Source of the DNA: Fodinibius salsisoli
GTDB lineage: Bacteria; Bacteroidota; Rhodothermia; Balneolales; Balneolaceae
Direction: 5' to 3'
NCBI RefSeq assembly: GCF_026229185.1
Contig: NZ_JAGGJA010000001.1
Location: 496,001-560,000, forward strand
Length of the DNA stretch: 64,000 bases
The translations under genes were made by a program, and so were the position numbers. A model generated the notes under the pieces. The model was not told where the DNA came from. It did no database searches and saw only the letters and a program-made list of their open reading frames with translations. Shown here in pieces: positions 1 through 9,300 of the stretch; the stretch's first letter is position 1, and each line of letters opens with the position of its first letter.

Positions 1-219
1 GGCTATTCGGATGAGATCATCCATATCTATGCCGCCTGGGATATCGAAGCTTTTGATCAACAAGTGGATGACGATGAGTTCCTGCTGAAGGAACGACTGC
101 CCTTCAAAGAAGCCATAGAGATGGTCCATTCCGGCGAAATATCAGACGGCAAAACGATGGTCAGCCTGTTGCGAACGTGGCACTGGTGGCAAAAGGAGGG
201 ACCGTTTAGTATTCAGTGA
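1..219 (+). CDS. Nudix hydrolase (ADP-ribose pyrophosphatase type), C-terminal fragment
   Basis: Frame 1 is open from the window edge to a TGA at 217-219 and gives the last 72 residues of a protein that starts outside the window. The tail has the look of ADP-ribose pyrophosphatase (NudF-type) Nudix enzymes: a strand reading IHIYAA, an acidic DDDEF turn, then the closing helix PFKEAIEMVHSGEI followed by DGKT. Such enzymes hydrolyse ADP-ribose or related nucleoside diphosphates in the cytoplasm. The catalytic Nudix box lies upstream and cannot be checked, so the exact substrate is open. Confidence 0.7.
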   Translation, partial: GYSDEIIHIYAAWDIEAFDQQVDDDEFLLKERLPFKEAIEMVHSGEISDGKTMVSLLRTWHWWQKEGPFSIQ

Positions 220-278
220 ACAAAGGCGAGACGGTAAACGTAAAATATGAGAAATAACTATCACGCCACGTTTGCCGT

Positions 279-581
279 CTATGAAATAATACCTTCCTCC
301 ACGGATAGCTCATACAGGGATTTATGCAAATCAGTATCAGAAATGTCACCACGATTGATCAGCTCTTCCACCTCATCGCCCTGAAGCATCAGGATACAGC
401 CCATTTCGTTGAGCACTTCATCAAATTTTCGGGGATCTGCATTGGATAGCTTGTCGAGATCAATACCCTCCGGATTTTTCCTCACATTCACCAGGCAGTA
501 GAAGTTATCCTCATCGTCGTCGCCGAATCCAAATATCTCGAGTTTAGTATCGTCTTTTTCTAACATAGTACAATCTAACAT
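279..581 (-). CDS. hypothetical acidic protein, 100 aa
   Basis: Complete small frame with an ATG start and a second in-frame ATG five codons in. The product is very acidic (a GDDDEDNFY stretch near residue 20) and otherwise mixed alpha/beta, with no signal peptide, membrane segment or catalytic motif that I recognise. It lies between the Nudix tail and a small HTH protein and runs in the same direction as the latter, 53 bases downstream of it, so the two may be co-transcribed. Function unknown. It is kept because its composition is protein-like and no better frame overlaps it. Confidence 0.6.
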   Translation of the reverse strand: MLDCTMLEKDDTKLEIFGFGDDDEDNFYCLVNVRKNPEGIDLDKLSNADPRKFDEVLNEMGCILMLQGDEVEELINRGDISDTDLHKSLYELSVEEGIIS

Positions 582-634
582 CCGAAATTATAGTTTATCT
601 GATAAGTAGCAGGGCAGGGCTACCATGCGGGGCG

Positions 635-1042
635 TTATTGATAACGCTCCAGGAAATCCCGGGCCTTGATGAGCTTAACTACTTCGTCGGTACTTTCATC
701 GATCACTTCTACCTGGAAAAGGCTGATGATCGCCTGATTTTCAATACAGCTGATGGTCTCTTCAATGGTATCACACTCTTCCTGCTCACTCACCAAATCG
801 TTAATACCTTTCAAAATATATCGAAAATTTTTAGGAGTATTGGACTTTTCTGACTTGCCCTCGGCCGGCGTATCGAAATATTCTCGCAGGGCCTCTTCGG
901 TAACATACCATTTGACGCCCAGTTTCCGGGCCCGAATTTTCCCCTCCCTCAAATAGGCGCGAATCGTCATTTTGCTAAGGCCGAGTTGTTCATGGAGATC
1001 ATCAACGGAGTACAGCGTAAGATTACCAATTTTTTTAGGCAT
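635..1042 (-). CDS. small MerR/excisionase-type helix-turn-helix protein
   Basis: The N-terminal 60 residues read as a winged HTH of the excisionase/HTH_17 type: LYSVDDLHEQLGLSKMTI, then RAYLREGKI and a wing ending in WYVTEEALREYF. This fold binds DNA as a regulator or as a recombination directionality factor. The remaining 75 residues are charged and helical (QEECDTIEETISCIENQ) and may dimerise. I use the ATG at 1042; a TTG three codons earlier is also possible. The small acidic gene at 279-581 follows on the same strand. No integrase is nearby, so a regulatory role is more likely than an excisionase role. Confidence 0.7.
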   Translation of the reverse strand: MPKKIGNLTLYSVDDLHEQLGLSKMTIRAYLREGKIRARKLGVKWYVTEEALREYFDTPAEGKSEKSNTPKNFRYILKGINDLVSEQEECDTIEETISCIENQAIISLFQVEVIDESTDEVVKLIKARDFLERYQ

Positions 1043-1234
1043 AATGCACAAATGATAAAAATATTCGTTCTGGATTACTCAATCACACACCCACTGAAAC
1101 TAACAATAGTTGTCTATTTAATAAACATAAATTATTGATAATTATATATTACTTATAGGTTAGGCAGTCTATTCCAATTTAACTTGTTCCGTATAGGTCA
1201 ATAGCTGTATATTATAAACAGTGATTCGAAAGAA

Positions 1235-1264
1235 AGCTCTGCAACCGCAGGGCTTTTTGTTTTT
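1235..1264 (+). terminator. putative rho-independent terminator
   Basis: An 8-bp stem AGCTCTGC/GCAGGGCT (one G-U pair) with an AACC loop at 1235-1254 runs into TTTTTGTTTTT. It has classical terminator form on the plus strand, although no plus-strand gene is visible directly upstream. It may end a small transcript from 1050-1230 or act as a leader attenuator for the DinB gene at 1412. Confidence 0.4.
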
Positions 1265-1411
1265 CTCTCCCGATTTTCACCCTTTTCTCTTTCTGATTTC
1301 CTCATCTTCTCCACCCACTCCTGATCTCATATTTTTTGTTCTAAGTACGATCATTACTACATTACTGGTTGATAAGACTCTATCCCAATCTAATATCGAA
1401 AGTCACCCACC

Positions 1412-1885
1412 ATGGAACCATCTAAAACCGTTCGATCTCTTCTGCTGGAACAGCTTGAAGGCAAAAACGCCCATGTGGATTTCAATCAGGCCGTCCAGGG
1501 ATTAACGTACAAACAGTCCAGCATACAGGTCGAGGGCGTGCCGCATACGATCTGGCAGCTCATTGAACATATCCGGATCAGCCAGGATGACATCCTGGAG
1601 TTTTGTGAAACCCCCTCTTACCAAGCCCCTGACTGGCCAGATGATTACTGGCCCCAATCGGCTGCCCCAGCCAATAAAGACGAATTTGAGCAGTCGGTGC
1701 AGGCAGTACGGGATGGCATCGATGAAATGTGTTCGATGATTCGCGATACCAATAACGACCTCCAAACCTCTTTCTCCCACGGCGATGGCCAGACGCTCTT
1801 CCGCGAAGCTATGCTTATCGTCGATCATAACGCTTATCATATCGGCCAGATCGTTCTGATAAGACGGATGCTTGGCAGCTGGTAA
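1412..1885 (+). CDS. DinB family protein
   Basis: 157 aa. It has the DinB/YfiT four-helix layout: an early helix ending TIWQLIEHIRISQDDI that carries the first metal-ligand histidine, a long variable middle, and the closing helix DHNAYHIGQIVLIRRML with the characteristic H-x3-H pair. Members bind a divalent metal and some act as thiol-dependent transferases; many are damage- or stress-induced. The start is the ATG after CACCC; a longer overlapping frame at 1221 is in another phase. It is one of three DinB-type genes here (see 48673 and 50749). Confidence 0.85.
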   Translation: MEPSKTVRSLLLEQLEGKNAHVDFNQAVQGLTYKQSSIQVEGVPHTIWQLIEHIRISQDDILEFCETPSYQAPDWPDDYWPQSAAPANKDEFEQSVQAVRDGIDEMCSMIRDTNNDLQTSFSHGDGQTLFREAMLIVDHNAYHIGQIVLIRRMLGSW

Positions 1886-1907
1886 GGCTTACTTCCATTA
1901 TATTTTT

Positions 1908-2049
1908 AGGAGGCTTTGAAAAACCTCCTCAGAATAAACCTGTCATTGCGAGCCTGCGAAGCAATCTCCGTTTGAAAGCTTAAAATGGAGATCGCCGCGC
2001 TCTCCCGAGTACTCGCGAACGATGACAATTAGGTTTTTCAAAGCCTCCT
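1908..2049. repeat. 142-bp palindromic intergenic element with perfect 19-bp ends
   Basis: The outer 19 bases at 1908-1926 (AGGAGGCTTTGAAAAACCT) are the exact reverse complement of 2031-2049. Inside, TGTCATTGCGAGCCTGCGAA is mirrored imperfectly by CTCGCGAACGATGACA, and GCAATCTCC by GGAGATCGC, so the whole segment can fold into one long hairpin. The TGTCATTGCGAG core belongs to a kind of GTCAT...ATGAC repeat found in many bacterial genomes. It sits between two plus-strand genes and may act as a terminator or RNA processing site. Confidence 0.8.
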
Positions 2050-2167
2050 TTTATTATAACTATGCCCTTAAGCCCCTCCCATAGTGGTAACCCTGCCATG
2101 CAATTTAACATTAAATGACTTTTATCTATATTACTTAGTTCTAAACATCAATAAAAAAGAGGGAATT

Positions 2168-2551
2168 ATGGATATGTTATCAAAAGCAGGTCGTTTTTTA
2201 TATGCAATACCATTTGGAATTTTTGGACTATTCCATTTTATGAATGGAAGTCAAATGGCGGGCATGGTTCCAATACCGGGCGGTGTCTTCTGGATTTATT
2301 TAACGGGCGTCGCTTTGTTGGCAGCATGTGTCAGCATCATCATTCAGAAGAAAGCACGCCTGGCTTGCCTGTTGCTTGGAGTGATGCTTCTTATTTTTGC
2401 ACTAAGCATTCACCTGCCGGGAGTTATAGGAGCTGAATCTGGCCAGGCCATGCAGGCATCCATGAGTAGCCTGCTCAAAGACACGGCCTTAGCCGGTGCA
2501 GCATGGATTCTTGCAGGTTATTCACCCGCCGATTCAGGAGTTACTGAATAA
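2168..2551 (+). CDS. DoxX-like integral membrane protein
   Basis: 127 aa from the ATG at 2168, chosen because AAAAGAGGGAATT precedes it; an upstream in-frame start at 2084 would add 28 low-quality residues. It has four hydrophobic stretches: FLYAIPFGIFGLFHFM, the VFWIYLTGVALLAACVSI region, LACLLLGVMLLIFALSI, and a last segment around ALAGAAWILAGY. This matches the four-helix DoxX/DUF4149-like membrane fold, whose members sit in the inner membrane and are often linked to redox stress. No catalytic residues can be named. It is a single gene followed by a strong hairpin. Confidence 0.7.
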   Translation: MDMLSKAGRFLYAIPFGIFGLFHFMNGSQMAGMVPIPGGVFWIYLTGVALLAACVSIIIQKKARLACLLLGVMLLIFALSIHLPGVIGAESGQAMQASMSSLLKDTALAGAAWILAGYSPADSGVTE

Positions 2552-2571
2552 ATCATTGGGCTCTATCACCC

Positions 2572-2606
2572 ATCCGCCGGACGGCAACACCCGCTGTCTG
2601 GCGGAT
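2572..2606 (+). terminator. strong hairpin downstream of the DoxX-like gene
   Basis: The 14-base arm ATCCGCCGGACGGC (2572-2585) pairs with GCTGTCTGGCGGAT (2593-2606) through twelve Watson-Crick and two G-U pairs, with a 7-base loop. It lies 20 bases after the stop codon. No long U tract follows, so it is a probable 3'-end stabiliser or weak terminator. Confidence 0.5.
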
Positions 2607-2740
2607 CTACCTTGCAGATATGCGACCACCTGGACCTGGAAAAAATAATAGCAAAGCCGTTTAAGCACTTGTTTTAATCCCCAAAAAGTAGAATCATACT
2701 TAAAACAGTTTCAAACCATAACATTAGATAAAAGATTCAC

Positions 2741-3280
2741 ATGGCTCATATCAACCTTGATAATCAAATGCCGGGCATCGTAGGCTTACTAACCCAATTT
2801 AAGGAAACGGCCAAGCCACTCACGGAATTAGCCCAGGTTTTGCTACGCGGAGAGTCAACCCTCTCAGAGGGAGAACGAGAACTAATAGCCAGCCTGGTCT
2901 CCTCTCGGAATGAATGCGAATTTTGTATGCGCTCACACAGCGCTACGGCCAGCCATCTTTTGGATGGAAATAAAAAACTGGTGGAACAGGTTCGCGAAGA
3001 TTTTCGATCAGCCCCCGTAAGCGACAAACTGAAGACACTGCTTAACATTGCAGCGCAGGTTCAGAAAGGTGGACGCCATGTCTCTGAAGAAGATATTGCT
3101 GCCGCCCGCCAGGAAGGAGCCACCGATAAAGAAATTCATGATACCGTCCTTATCGCCGCGGCCTTCTGCCTCTATAACCGCTATGTAGATGGACTGGAAA
3201 CCTTCACGCCCGAAGATGAATCCGCCTATGATGAACATGGAAAAGAGTTAGCTACAGAAGGATATTTAAAATTTAACTAA
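2741..3280 (+). CDS. AhpD-like carboxymuconolactone decarboxylase family peroxidase
   Basis: 179 aa. The central motif ECEFCMRSHSATAS gives the E..CxxC...H signature of the AhpD branch of the carboxymuconolactone decarboxylase superfamily, in which the cysteine pair and histidine form a thiol peroxidase or disulfide reductase site. The following helix KLKTLLNIAAQVQKG and the later ATDKEIHDTVLIAAAFCLYNRY region are the usual trimer helices. Length fits peroxidase-related members. Probable cytoplasmic peroxide or organic hydroperoxide detoxification. It is a single gene convergent with the PhoX-like gene downstream. Confidence 0.85.
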   Translation: MAHINLDNQMPGIVGLLTQFKETAKPLTELAQVLLRGESTLSEGERELIASLVSSRNECEFCMRSHSATASHLLDGNKKLVEQVREDFRSAPVSDKLKTLLNIAAQVQKGGRHVSEEDIAAARQEGATDKEIHDTVLIAAAFCLYNRYVDGLETFTPEDESAYDEHGKELATEGYLKFN

Positions 3281-3317
3281 CCTATACCTTCAAATAGGCT
3301 GTCTCTTCACCTTTTGT

Positions 3318-3335
3318 GCGGGCCTTTATGCCCGC
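3318..3335. terminator. GC-rich hairpin between convergent genes
   Basis: GCGGGC, loop CTTTAT, GCCCGC lies in the 77-base gap between two genes that face each other (ends at 3280 and 3358). A bidirectional transcription stop is plausible, but the U tract is poor on both strands. Confidence 0.35.
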
Positions 3336-3357
3336 GCTCCTGGTGATATTTAACCTA

Positions 3358-4752
3358 CTATCCTTGTCTTTTTTTATTCCATGGGCCGGTAATAGCCAAG
3401 GTTATGCCAGAGTGCTGGATGTTCATGAAAAGGGTAGAACCATCCGGTGAAAAAGTCGCACCAGCCAGCTCGGAATTGGACTGAGCATTGCGGCCCAGCT
3501 TATAGACATTACCTTCAGGAGTGATGCCATTCAGGTCCTGCTTCTCGCCGGTATCTTCGCAGACAATAAGATCTCCCCAGGGAGCAACGGTCAGGTTATC
3601 CGCATTTTCAATAATTGCGCTGTCCATGGATTCCACAAAAAGCTCAAGTTTACCAGGCTGTCCTGCCTCTCCGGGCTTGGCTTCCTCGGGACTCGGTGTG
3701 TATTTCCAAATCTGTCCCAATTCTTCAGGTCCGCCATTGGTGCAAGCAAAATAGACAGCTTCATTACCATACCACATGCCCTCGCCCCGTGCAAAGCGGG
3801 CCGCGCCGTCATCAAATCCACGGTATCTGAGGTCATCATCAGGACTATCGACCTCCTCAAGGTCAACCCATTCTACCTCCATAGTATTGCCAACCTCTAC
3901 CGTTCGTGACTCCCAGTTCCGGGTATCCAGGCTGGGCCTGTTTCGGACGGCAAGGGCCTGCAACGTACCGCCATTCAGCAGCTGCCCGGGCGTATCCGGA
4001 ATAAAGCGATAGAGCAGACTTTCCGAATCATCTTCGGTAAGATAGATGACATTACTTTTGGGATCCACGGCTACTGCTTCATGGTTAAAGCGGCCCATAG
4101 CTTTGATAGGAGTGGGGCTCGCCAGACCCATTTCCGTGGAGGCCGGTACTTCAAACACATATCCGTGTCGCTTGGCATAAACGTCATCCGGCTCAGATAC
4201 AAACTCTTCGCAAGACAACCAGCTGTTCCAGGGCGTTGGTCCACCGGCACAATTCCGGATAGTCCCACCAAGGCTCAAAAACTCGCGAACTACCTCCTGG
4301 GTTTCAGTATCATAGACCACCGTGGTGGTTCCACCCTGACCCGGATTATCGTGTCCCGGATCATAAAGATCTTCCAGGTTTATATTATCAGCAAGCTCAA
4401 AATTTTCTCCAAAAGCACTTTCAGCACCTCCTTTTGCAGCATTTACTTCGTGGTTCCGTATCAGAATGGTCGTACCGTCAGGACCCGGAAAAGTAGCCAT
4501 ACCATCAGGACGATGAGGAACCTTGAGGCCATCATCCATGGGGTCACCGAACCTGGAAATAATCTTATAGGAAAATCCTTCAGGCAGGTTAAATATCTCG
4601 GCTGGATCTGCCTGTAGGGCGCCAAAGGGTTCGGTAATTAATTCGTGGGGCGTTTTGCCCGTTGATGTAAGGTTGCTGAGCATGTGCAGGCCCGAAAAAC
4701 CAAGGGACAGTGCACCGGCCTGTTTCAGAAAATGCTTGCGTGAGAGCGACAT
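3358..4752 (-). CDS. PhoX-like phosphatase (DUF839 family), exported
   Basis: 464 aa. The N-terminus MSLSRKHFLKQAGALSLG is a twin-arginine-like signal in which the second arginine is lysine (S-R-K-x-F-L-K). The mature part shows DUF839/PhoX features: FNLPEGFSYKIISRFGDPMDDG, RNHEVN, the GGTTTVVYD strand, NCAGGPTPWNSWLSCEE, HEAVAVDPKSNVIYLTEDD and a late NLTVAPWGDLIVCED. These build a beta-propeller with Ca/Fe sites that hydrolyses phosphomonoesters outside the cytoplasm. The acidic calcium-binding turns fit. It is a single gene with a 340-base upstream spacer. Phosphatase activity is inferred from family membership; related proteins of unknown activity exist. Confidence 0.85.
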   Translation of the reverse strand: MSLSRKHFLKQAGALSLGFSGLHMLSNLTSTGKTPHELITEPFGALQADPAEIFNLPEGFSYKIISRFGDPMDDGLKVPHRPDGMATFPGPDGTTILIRNHEVNAAKGGAESAFGENFELADNINLEDLYDPGHDNPGQGGTTTVVYDTETQEVVREFLSLGGTIRNCAGGPTPWNSWLSCEEFVSEPDDVYAKRHGYVFEVPASTEMGLASPTPIKAMGRFNHEAVAVDPKSNVIYLTEDDSESLLYRFIPDTPGQLLNGGTLQALAVRNRPSLDTRNWESRTVEVGNTMEVEWVDLEEVDSPDDDLRYRGFDDGAARFARGEGMWYGNEAVYFACTNGGPEELGQIWKYTPSPEEAKPGEAGQPGKLELFVESMDSAIIENADNLTVAPWGDLIVCEDTGEKQDLNGITPEGNVYKLGRNAQSNSELAGATFSPDGSTLFMNIQHSGITLAITGPWNKKRQG

Positions 4753-5092
4753 AAATCCACCTTATTTAATCATAATTAGTTGATGCGCTAAGGATAACTA
4801 ATTGAATATTACCATAAAGTAAAAATACTTTTATGAAAGTATTGACTGAACATAATAGACCTTAGTTATATAGCCACCTGATATAAAGATATTATGGTAG
4901 ACAAGCCCAAGAAGTGTCCTAACCCTCTATAAGTAGTTTGCCCATAATTGATAAATTAGCCCAAAAAGGGTTAATTAGTATGATTTTAAGTTACATCGCT
5001 AAATTTGAGTCGATTTCCCTAATGAATTTTATAAATAGTTATTAAACATACATTTAGCACTTATATTTAATTTCAAGTTAAGTTTAAATGTT
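4753..5092. other. AT-rich spacer between divergent genes
   Basis: Separates the PhoX-like gene (minus) from the beta-propeller gene (plus), so it must hold both promoters. The only structure I see is an inverted repeat AATACTTT/AAAGTATT with a TATG loop at 4824-4843, about 72 bases upstream of the PhoX start and a possible operator. No small gene is supported. Confidence 0.5.
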
Positions 5093-6265
5093 ATGAAACT
5101 TAATATCCATACATTCCGCCCAAAACTATTCTGGCTGACAGCCTTCACTCTGCTTTTTACTGTCAGCGGATTTATATCAAATTGGGCCCCTAAAAAGTTA
5201 TCTCTCTCTTTTGAGGAATCATTTATCATCGGTGATGATACAAATGCAGCATATTTCCTGGCATCCCCTTATCAAATACGTACGGATAAAAGGCAGAACA
5301 TTTATATCGCAGAGGGACAGCAAAAAACGATCATGGTGTTTGGGCCGCAGGGCAAATATTTGCGTTCCATTGGTCGATCCGGCAATGGCCCGGGGGAGTT
5401 TCCTTCCGGACCCAGATTCCATTTTAATAGTGAAAATGAAGTTGTAGCACTTGATCCGGTGAGTCAGCGTGTCACGTGGTTCTCAAAAAAGGGAGATATT
5501 CTCTCAGAGTACGCTCCTTCGCAAGCGGGTATGGTATGGTCGGAAAAGTTTTTCCAAACAGCTGATGAGAATTACATCATGCTAAAAAAGCCACGAGATA
5601 TTGGGACAAATGATCCCAGTAATTACCGGAAATACGTTTTCCACCGCTACAGTAAATCATTCAAAAATCATATCAATTCTTTTGGGAAGTTTGATCGTTT
5701 GGTTCCAAAGGGCGATTCCAAATTTGTTAAGATGGTCAGTAACCGCTTGAATAGCGGAAATTTTATAAAAACAGGGGAAAATAGCTTCTTGTATTCCCCC
5801 GGTATTTATGGGGGAAAAGTTTATAAATTTGAACATACAGCAGGTGAATGGAAGCTTGTTAATACGTTAAATGGACACACAAATTGGGAGGAAGCCGTAG
5901 TCCTAAACGCAAATGAGGATGAAAGCATGACTATCAACACTTATAAAGATGGGGGTCGACAAAATTCAGCAGGCATAATTAACAGCTATAGCATTGGCCT
6001 TGTCCAAATGAACGATGGAAAAGTGCTTCACTTCAGCGGTCAGCGCATACAAAATAAAGATTCACTGCAGACCATGGTTGAGGCTTTCGATCCACAGGGA
6101 GATTTGATCGGAACCAGCTCTTTTGATGAAATAGCTATAGACAGAAACCTTTTAGCTTTTACATCTAATGGTCCTGCCGTTTGGATGGATGAAAATAACC
6201 GATTTTACTTTATTGATTATGATGAAGTGCCGGTGGTAAGGGTAGGTAAGATTGAGGGTTTATAA
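5093..6265 (+). CDS. 6-bladed beta-propeller protein, membrane-anchored or secreted
   Basis: 390 aa with an N-terminal hydrophobic segment (residues about 11-28, LFWLTAFTLLFTVSGFIS) that is a signal anchor or signal peptide without a lipobox cysteine. The body has NHL-like blades: IRTDKRQNIYIAEGQQKTIMVFGPQGKY..., GRSGNGPGEFPSG and EVVALDPVSQRVTWFSKKGD..., the pattern of the Bacteroidota 6-bladed beta-propeller family, a large group of surface or periplasmic proteins of mostly unknown role. It has its own transcription unit, convergent with the RND permease. No catalytic residues can be assigned. Confidence 0.75.
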   Translation: MKLNIHTFRPKLFWLTAFTLLFTVSGFISNWAPKKLSLSFEESFIIGDDTNAAYFLASPYQIRTDKRQNIYIAEGQQKTIMVFGPQGKYLRSIGRSGNGPGEFPSGPRFHFNSENEVVALDPVSQRVTWFSKKGDILSEYAPSQAGMVWSEKFFQTADENYIMLKKPRDIGTNDPSNYRKYVFHRYSKSFKNHINSFGKFDRLVPKGDSKFVKMVSNRLNSGNFIKTGENSFLYSPGIYGGKVYKFEHTAGEWKLVNTLNGHTNWEEAVVLNANEDESMTINTYKDGGRQNSAGIINSYSIGLVQMNDGKVLHFSGQRIQNKDSLQTMVEAFDPQGDLIGTSSFDEIAIDRNLLAFTSNGPAVWMDENNRFYFIDYDEVPVVRVGKIEGL

Positions 6266-6354
6266 TAAACCATCCAGAATCAAATAATATTGAGAGCGGT
6301 ATAACCCCTTCAAAAAAGGATCATCAATCCTTCTCCTCATTAAGCCCAAGGCCA

Positions 6355-9300
6355 TCAGGCCTTAGCCGGCTTAATTTCTCTTTTGGAGAACGGCATCCAG
6401 CTCTTGGCACGAATGCGGTTGAAGGCTTGTTCGGATGCAACATAAATGACCGGGATAAAGACCAGCGTCACGAGGGTAGAGGCTGTAAGTCCGCCAATAA
6501 CGACCCGGGCCAGGGAAGCCTGGAGCTCTGCTCCCGAACCTAATCCAAAGGAAAGGGGCAGTAACCCAAGTACCGTGGTCAGTGTTGTCATAAGGATAGG
6601 CCGCAGACGAAGTTTACCCGAATGGATAACCGCCTGCTGTACAGTCATTCCATGCTCGCGCCGCATCAGGTTGATATAGTCAACCAGCACAATGGCGTTG
6701 TTCACCACAATACCGATGAGCATCACAATCCCCATCATACTCTGCATGTTGATGGTCGTACCGGTAAGCATGAGCGTGGGCACCACACCGATGACGGCAA
6801 GGGGCACTGAAAACATGACAATAAGCGGGTCGAAGAAACGCTCGAACTGGGCCGCCATCACCATATAGATAAGGATAATAGCCATGATGATTGACAGGCG
6901 GAAGTCGGCCGCCGCTTTCTGCTGCTCCTCATATTCACCGCCATACACAATAGAGTATCCATCAGGCAGCTGCATATCGGCGAGCTTAGCCTGAATTTTT
7001 TCTACGGCCTCACCAAGGGCAACGCCACTCTCCAGGTTAGCGGAAATGTAGGAAACCCGCTGGCTGTTCACCCGATTAATGTCAGTAGGTCCGCGGGCTT
7101 TAGTCTTATTTACTACCGCCGACACCGGGAGTACTTCTCCATTGGGCGTACGGATGGAAATATTTTCAAGGTCCGTACTGCTTAACCGATCTTCCGGCTG
7201 CAGGCGTACCGTAATAGGATATTCATCGCCGCCTACCCGAAACGTTCCGGCACGGCTTCCTCCCACATTGGTCTGAATAACCTGGGCTACCTCGCGGACT
7301 GAAAGACCGAGATCAGCAATCTTTTCGCGGTCAAAAACCAGGTTTTCTTCCGGCTGACCCTCACGGCGGTCCGTACGGACACCGGTCACTTCCGGAATCT
7401 CTTCCATCCGGCGCTTAATCTCTTGTGAAATCGTTTGGGCCCGTTCCAGGTTATAGCCTCTTAGTTGCACTTCTACGGCTTCGCCACCGCCCGACCCAAA
7501 AATACGTCGTAAAATCCATAAGCCCGACTGTGCACTCACCCGGATATCTCCGCCCGGTACCAGGCCTACCACATTTTCCCGGATTTGATCGGCAACTTTC
7601 GAGGTGCTCATTGAACGTTCTGAAGCCTTAACCATCGCTATTTCCACTTCGGCACGGCCATCCCGAACCTCGGTCGTCAAGTGCTCAACATCCTCCATGG
7701 GAAGACTGGCCCGTACAACCTTCTCGAGCTCCTGCAGATATTGATTCTGCACCGCAATATTGGTTCCTTCGGCCATCATGAAATCCACATCAATTTCATC
7801 GGCATCGGACTGCGGCGTTAGCTCGACGGGGATAAGAGGTATCAGCAGGAAACAGAGAACGACCAGGGCGCCTGTAACGCCAAAGACCGTCGGCTTGTGC
7901 CGTAAGGTGGTCTCGATCATCTTGGAGTACTTATGCTCCATGAGCCGGAATATGCGCTGGAACCAGTTTTTCTTTTGGGCCTCTTTCGACTTCTCTGGCT
8001 GCACCGTCAAAAATTTACTGCAAAGCATCGGAACCAGCGTGAGGGCCACAAATAATGAACACAGCAGGGCAAAGACCACAACCAGGGCTAACTGCTGGAA
8101 GATGGTCCCCGAAATGGTCTGCATAAAAACGACCGGCAAAAATATGACCGAAGTCGTGATGGTCGAGGCCACAATAGCGCCGCCCACTTCCCGGGTTCCC
8201 ACTAAAGCGCTGGCTTCAAGGTCCTTGCCGCGTTCCTCCCTGAGCCGGATAATATTTTCTAGCACCACAATGGCGTTATCAACAATGAGGCCAACCCCAA
8301 GCGCGAGCCCTCCGAAACTCATCTGGTTGAGCGTCAAACCGTTAAAATAGAGCAGGGCAAAAGTTGCAATGATCGATATCGGGATAGAAACGGCTATGAT
8401 AAAGGTAGACGAGCCGTTCCGCAAAAACAGGTAGAGCACCACGATGGCCAACAGTGCTCCCCATACGGCTGAGCTCTGTACATTATCAATAGAATTTTGG
8501 ATAAACTCGCTCTGGTCAGTCGTAACAAACAGCTCCATATCTTTACGCTCCGTATTGACCTTCTCCAGCTCGCTGCGGATATTTTCGGCCACAGCTACGG
8601 TATTGGCACCGGTCTGTTTACGGATCCCAAAGCGGACCATCGGTTTCTTATCAATCGTTACCAGCCGATTCAGGTCTTCATAGCCCCAGCTTACCTCGGC
8701 CACATCTTTCACCCGGATGGGTTTCCCATCCACTACCGTTATAATGGTGTTGGCAATTTGATCGATGGATTTGTATTCACCCAGCGTTCGGACATACAAC
8801 TCCTGCACGCCCGAATTGACGTTTCCGCCCGGAAGGTTCACATTCTCGCTGGCAATAGCCTGCTGCACCTGTGCCGACGACAAGCCGCTGGCAATAAGAC
8901 GGTCGCGTTTAAGCTCAACGTGGACTTCCCGATAGACCCCGCCCCAAATATCGATAGAGCCCACCCCGGCAATCTGCTCGAATCGCTTGGTCACCTCACG
9001 GTCAAGCACCTGGGTAAGCTCCTGCAGGTTCATATCCGAATTGGCTCCAATAATGACGACAGGGAAATCATTGGGATCAAACTTCCAGATGCGGGGGGCA
9101 TCGGCCTCCGGCGGCAGGTCATCGCGTACCCGGTCAAGGGCAGCGCGGATGTCATTAGCCGCTACATCAATATCCGTCCCCTGGGCAAATTCGAGAGTAA
9201 CACGACTTTCGCCCTCTTCCGAGCTGGATCGCACCCGCTCAACGCCCGGAACCCCGGCAATGGTATTTTCAATGCGTTGCGTAATAATTTTCTCGACCTC

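Noticed and set aside
1150-1262. tRNA gene before the terminator
   Set aside because: ATTCGAA next to a terminator suggested a T-arm, but no acceptor, D or anticodon arms can be folded upstream.
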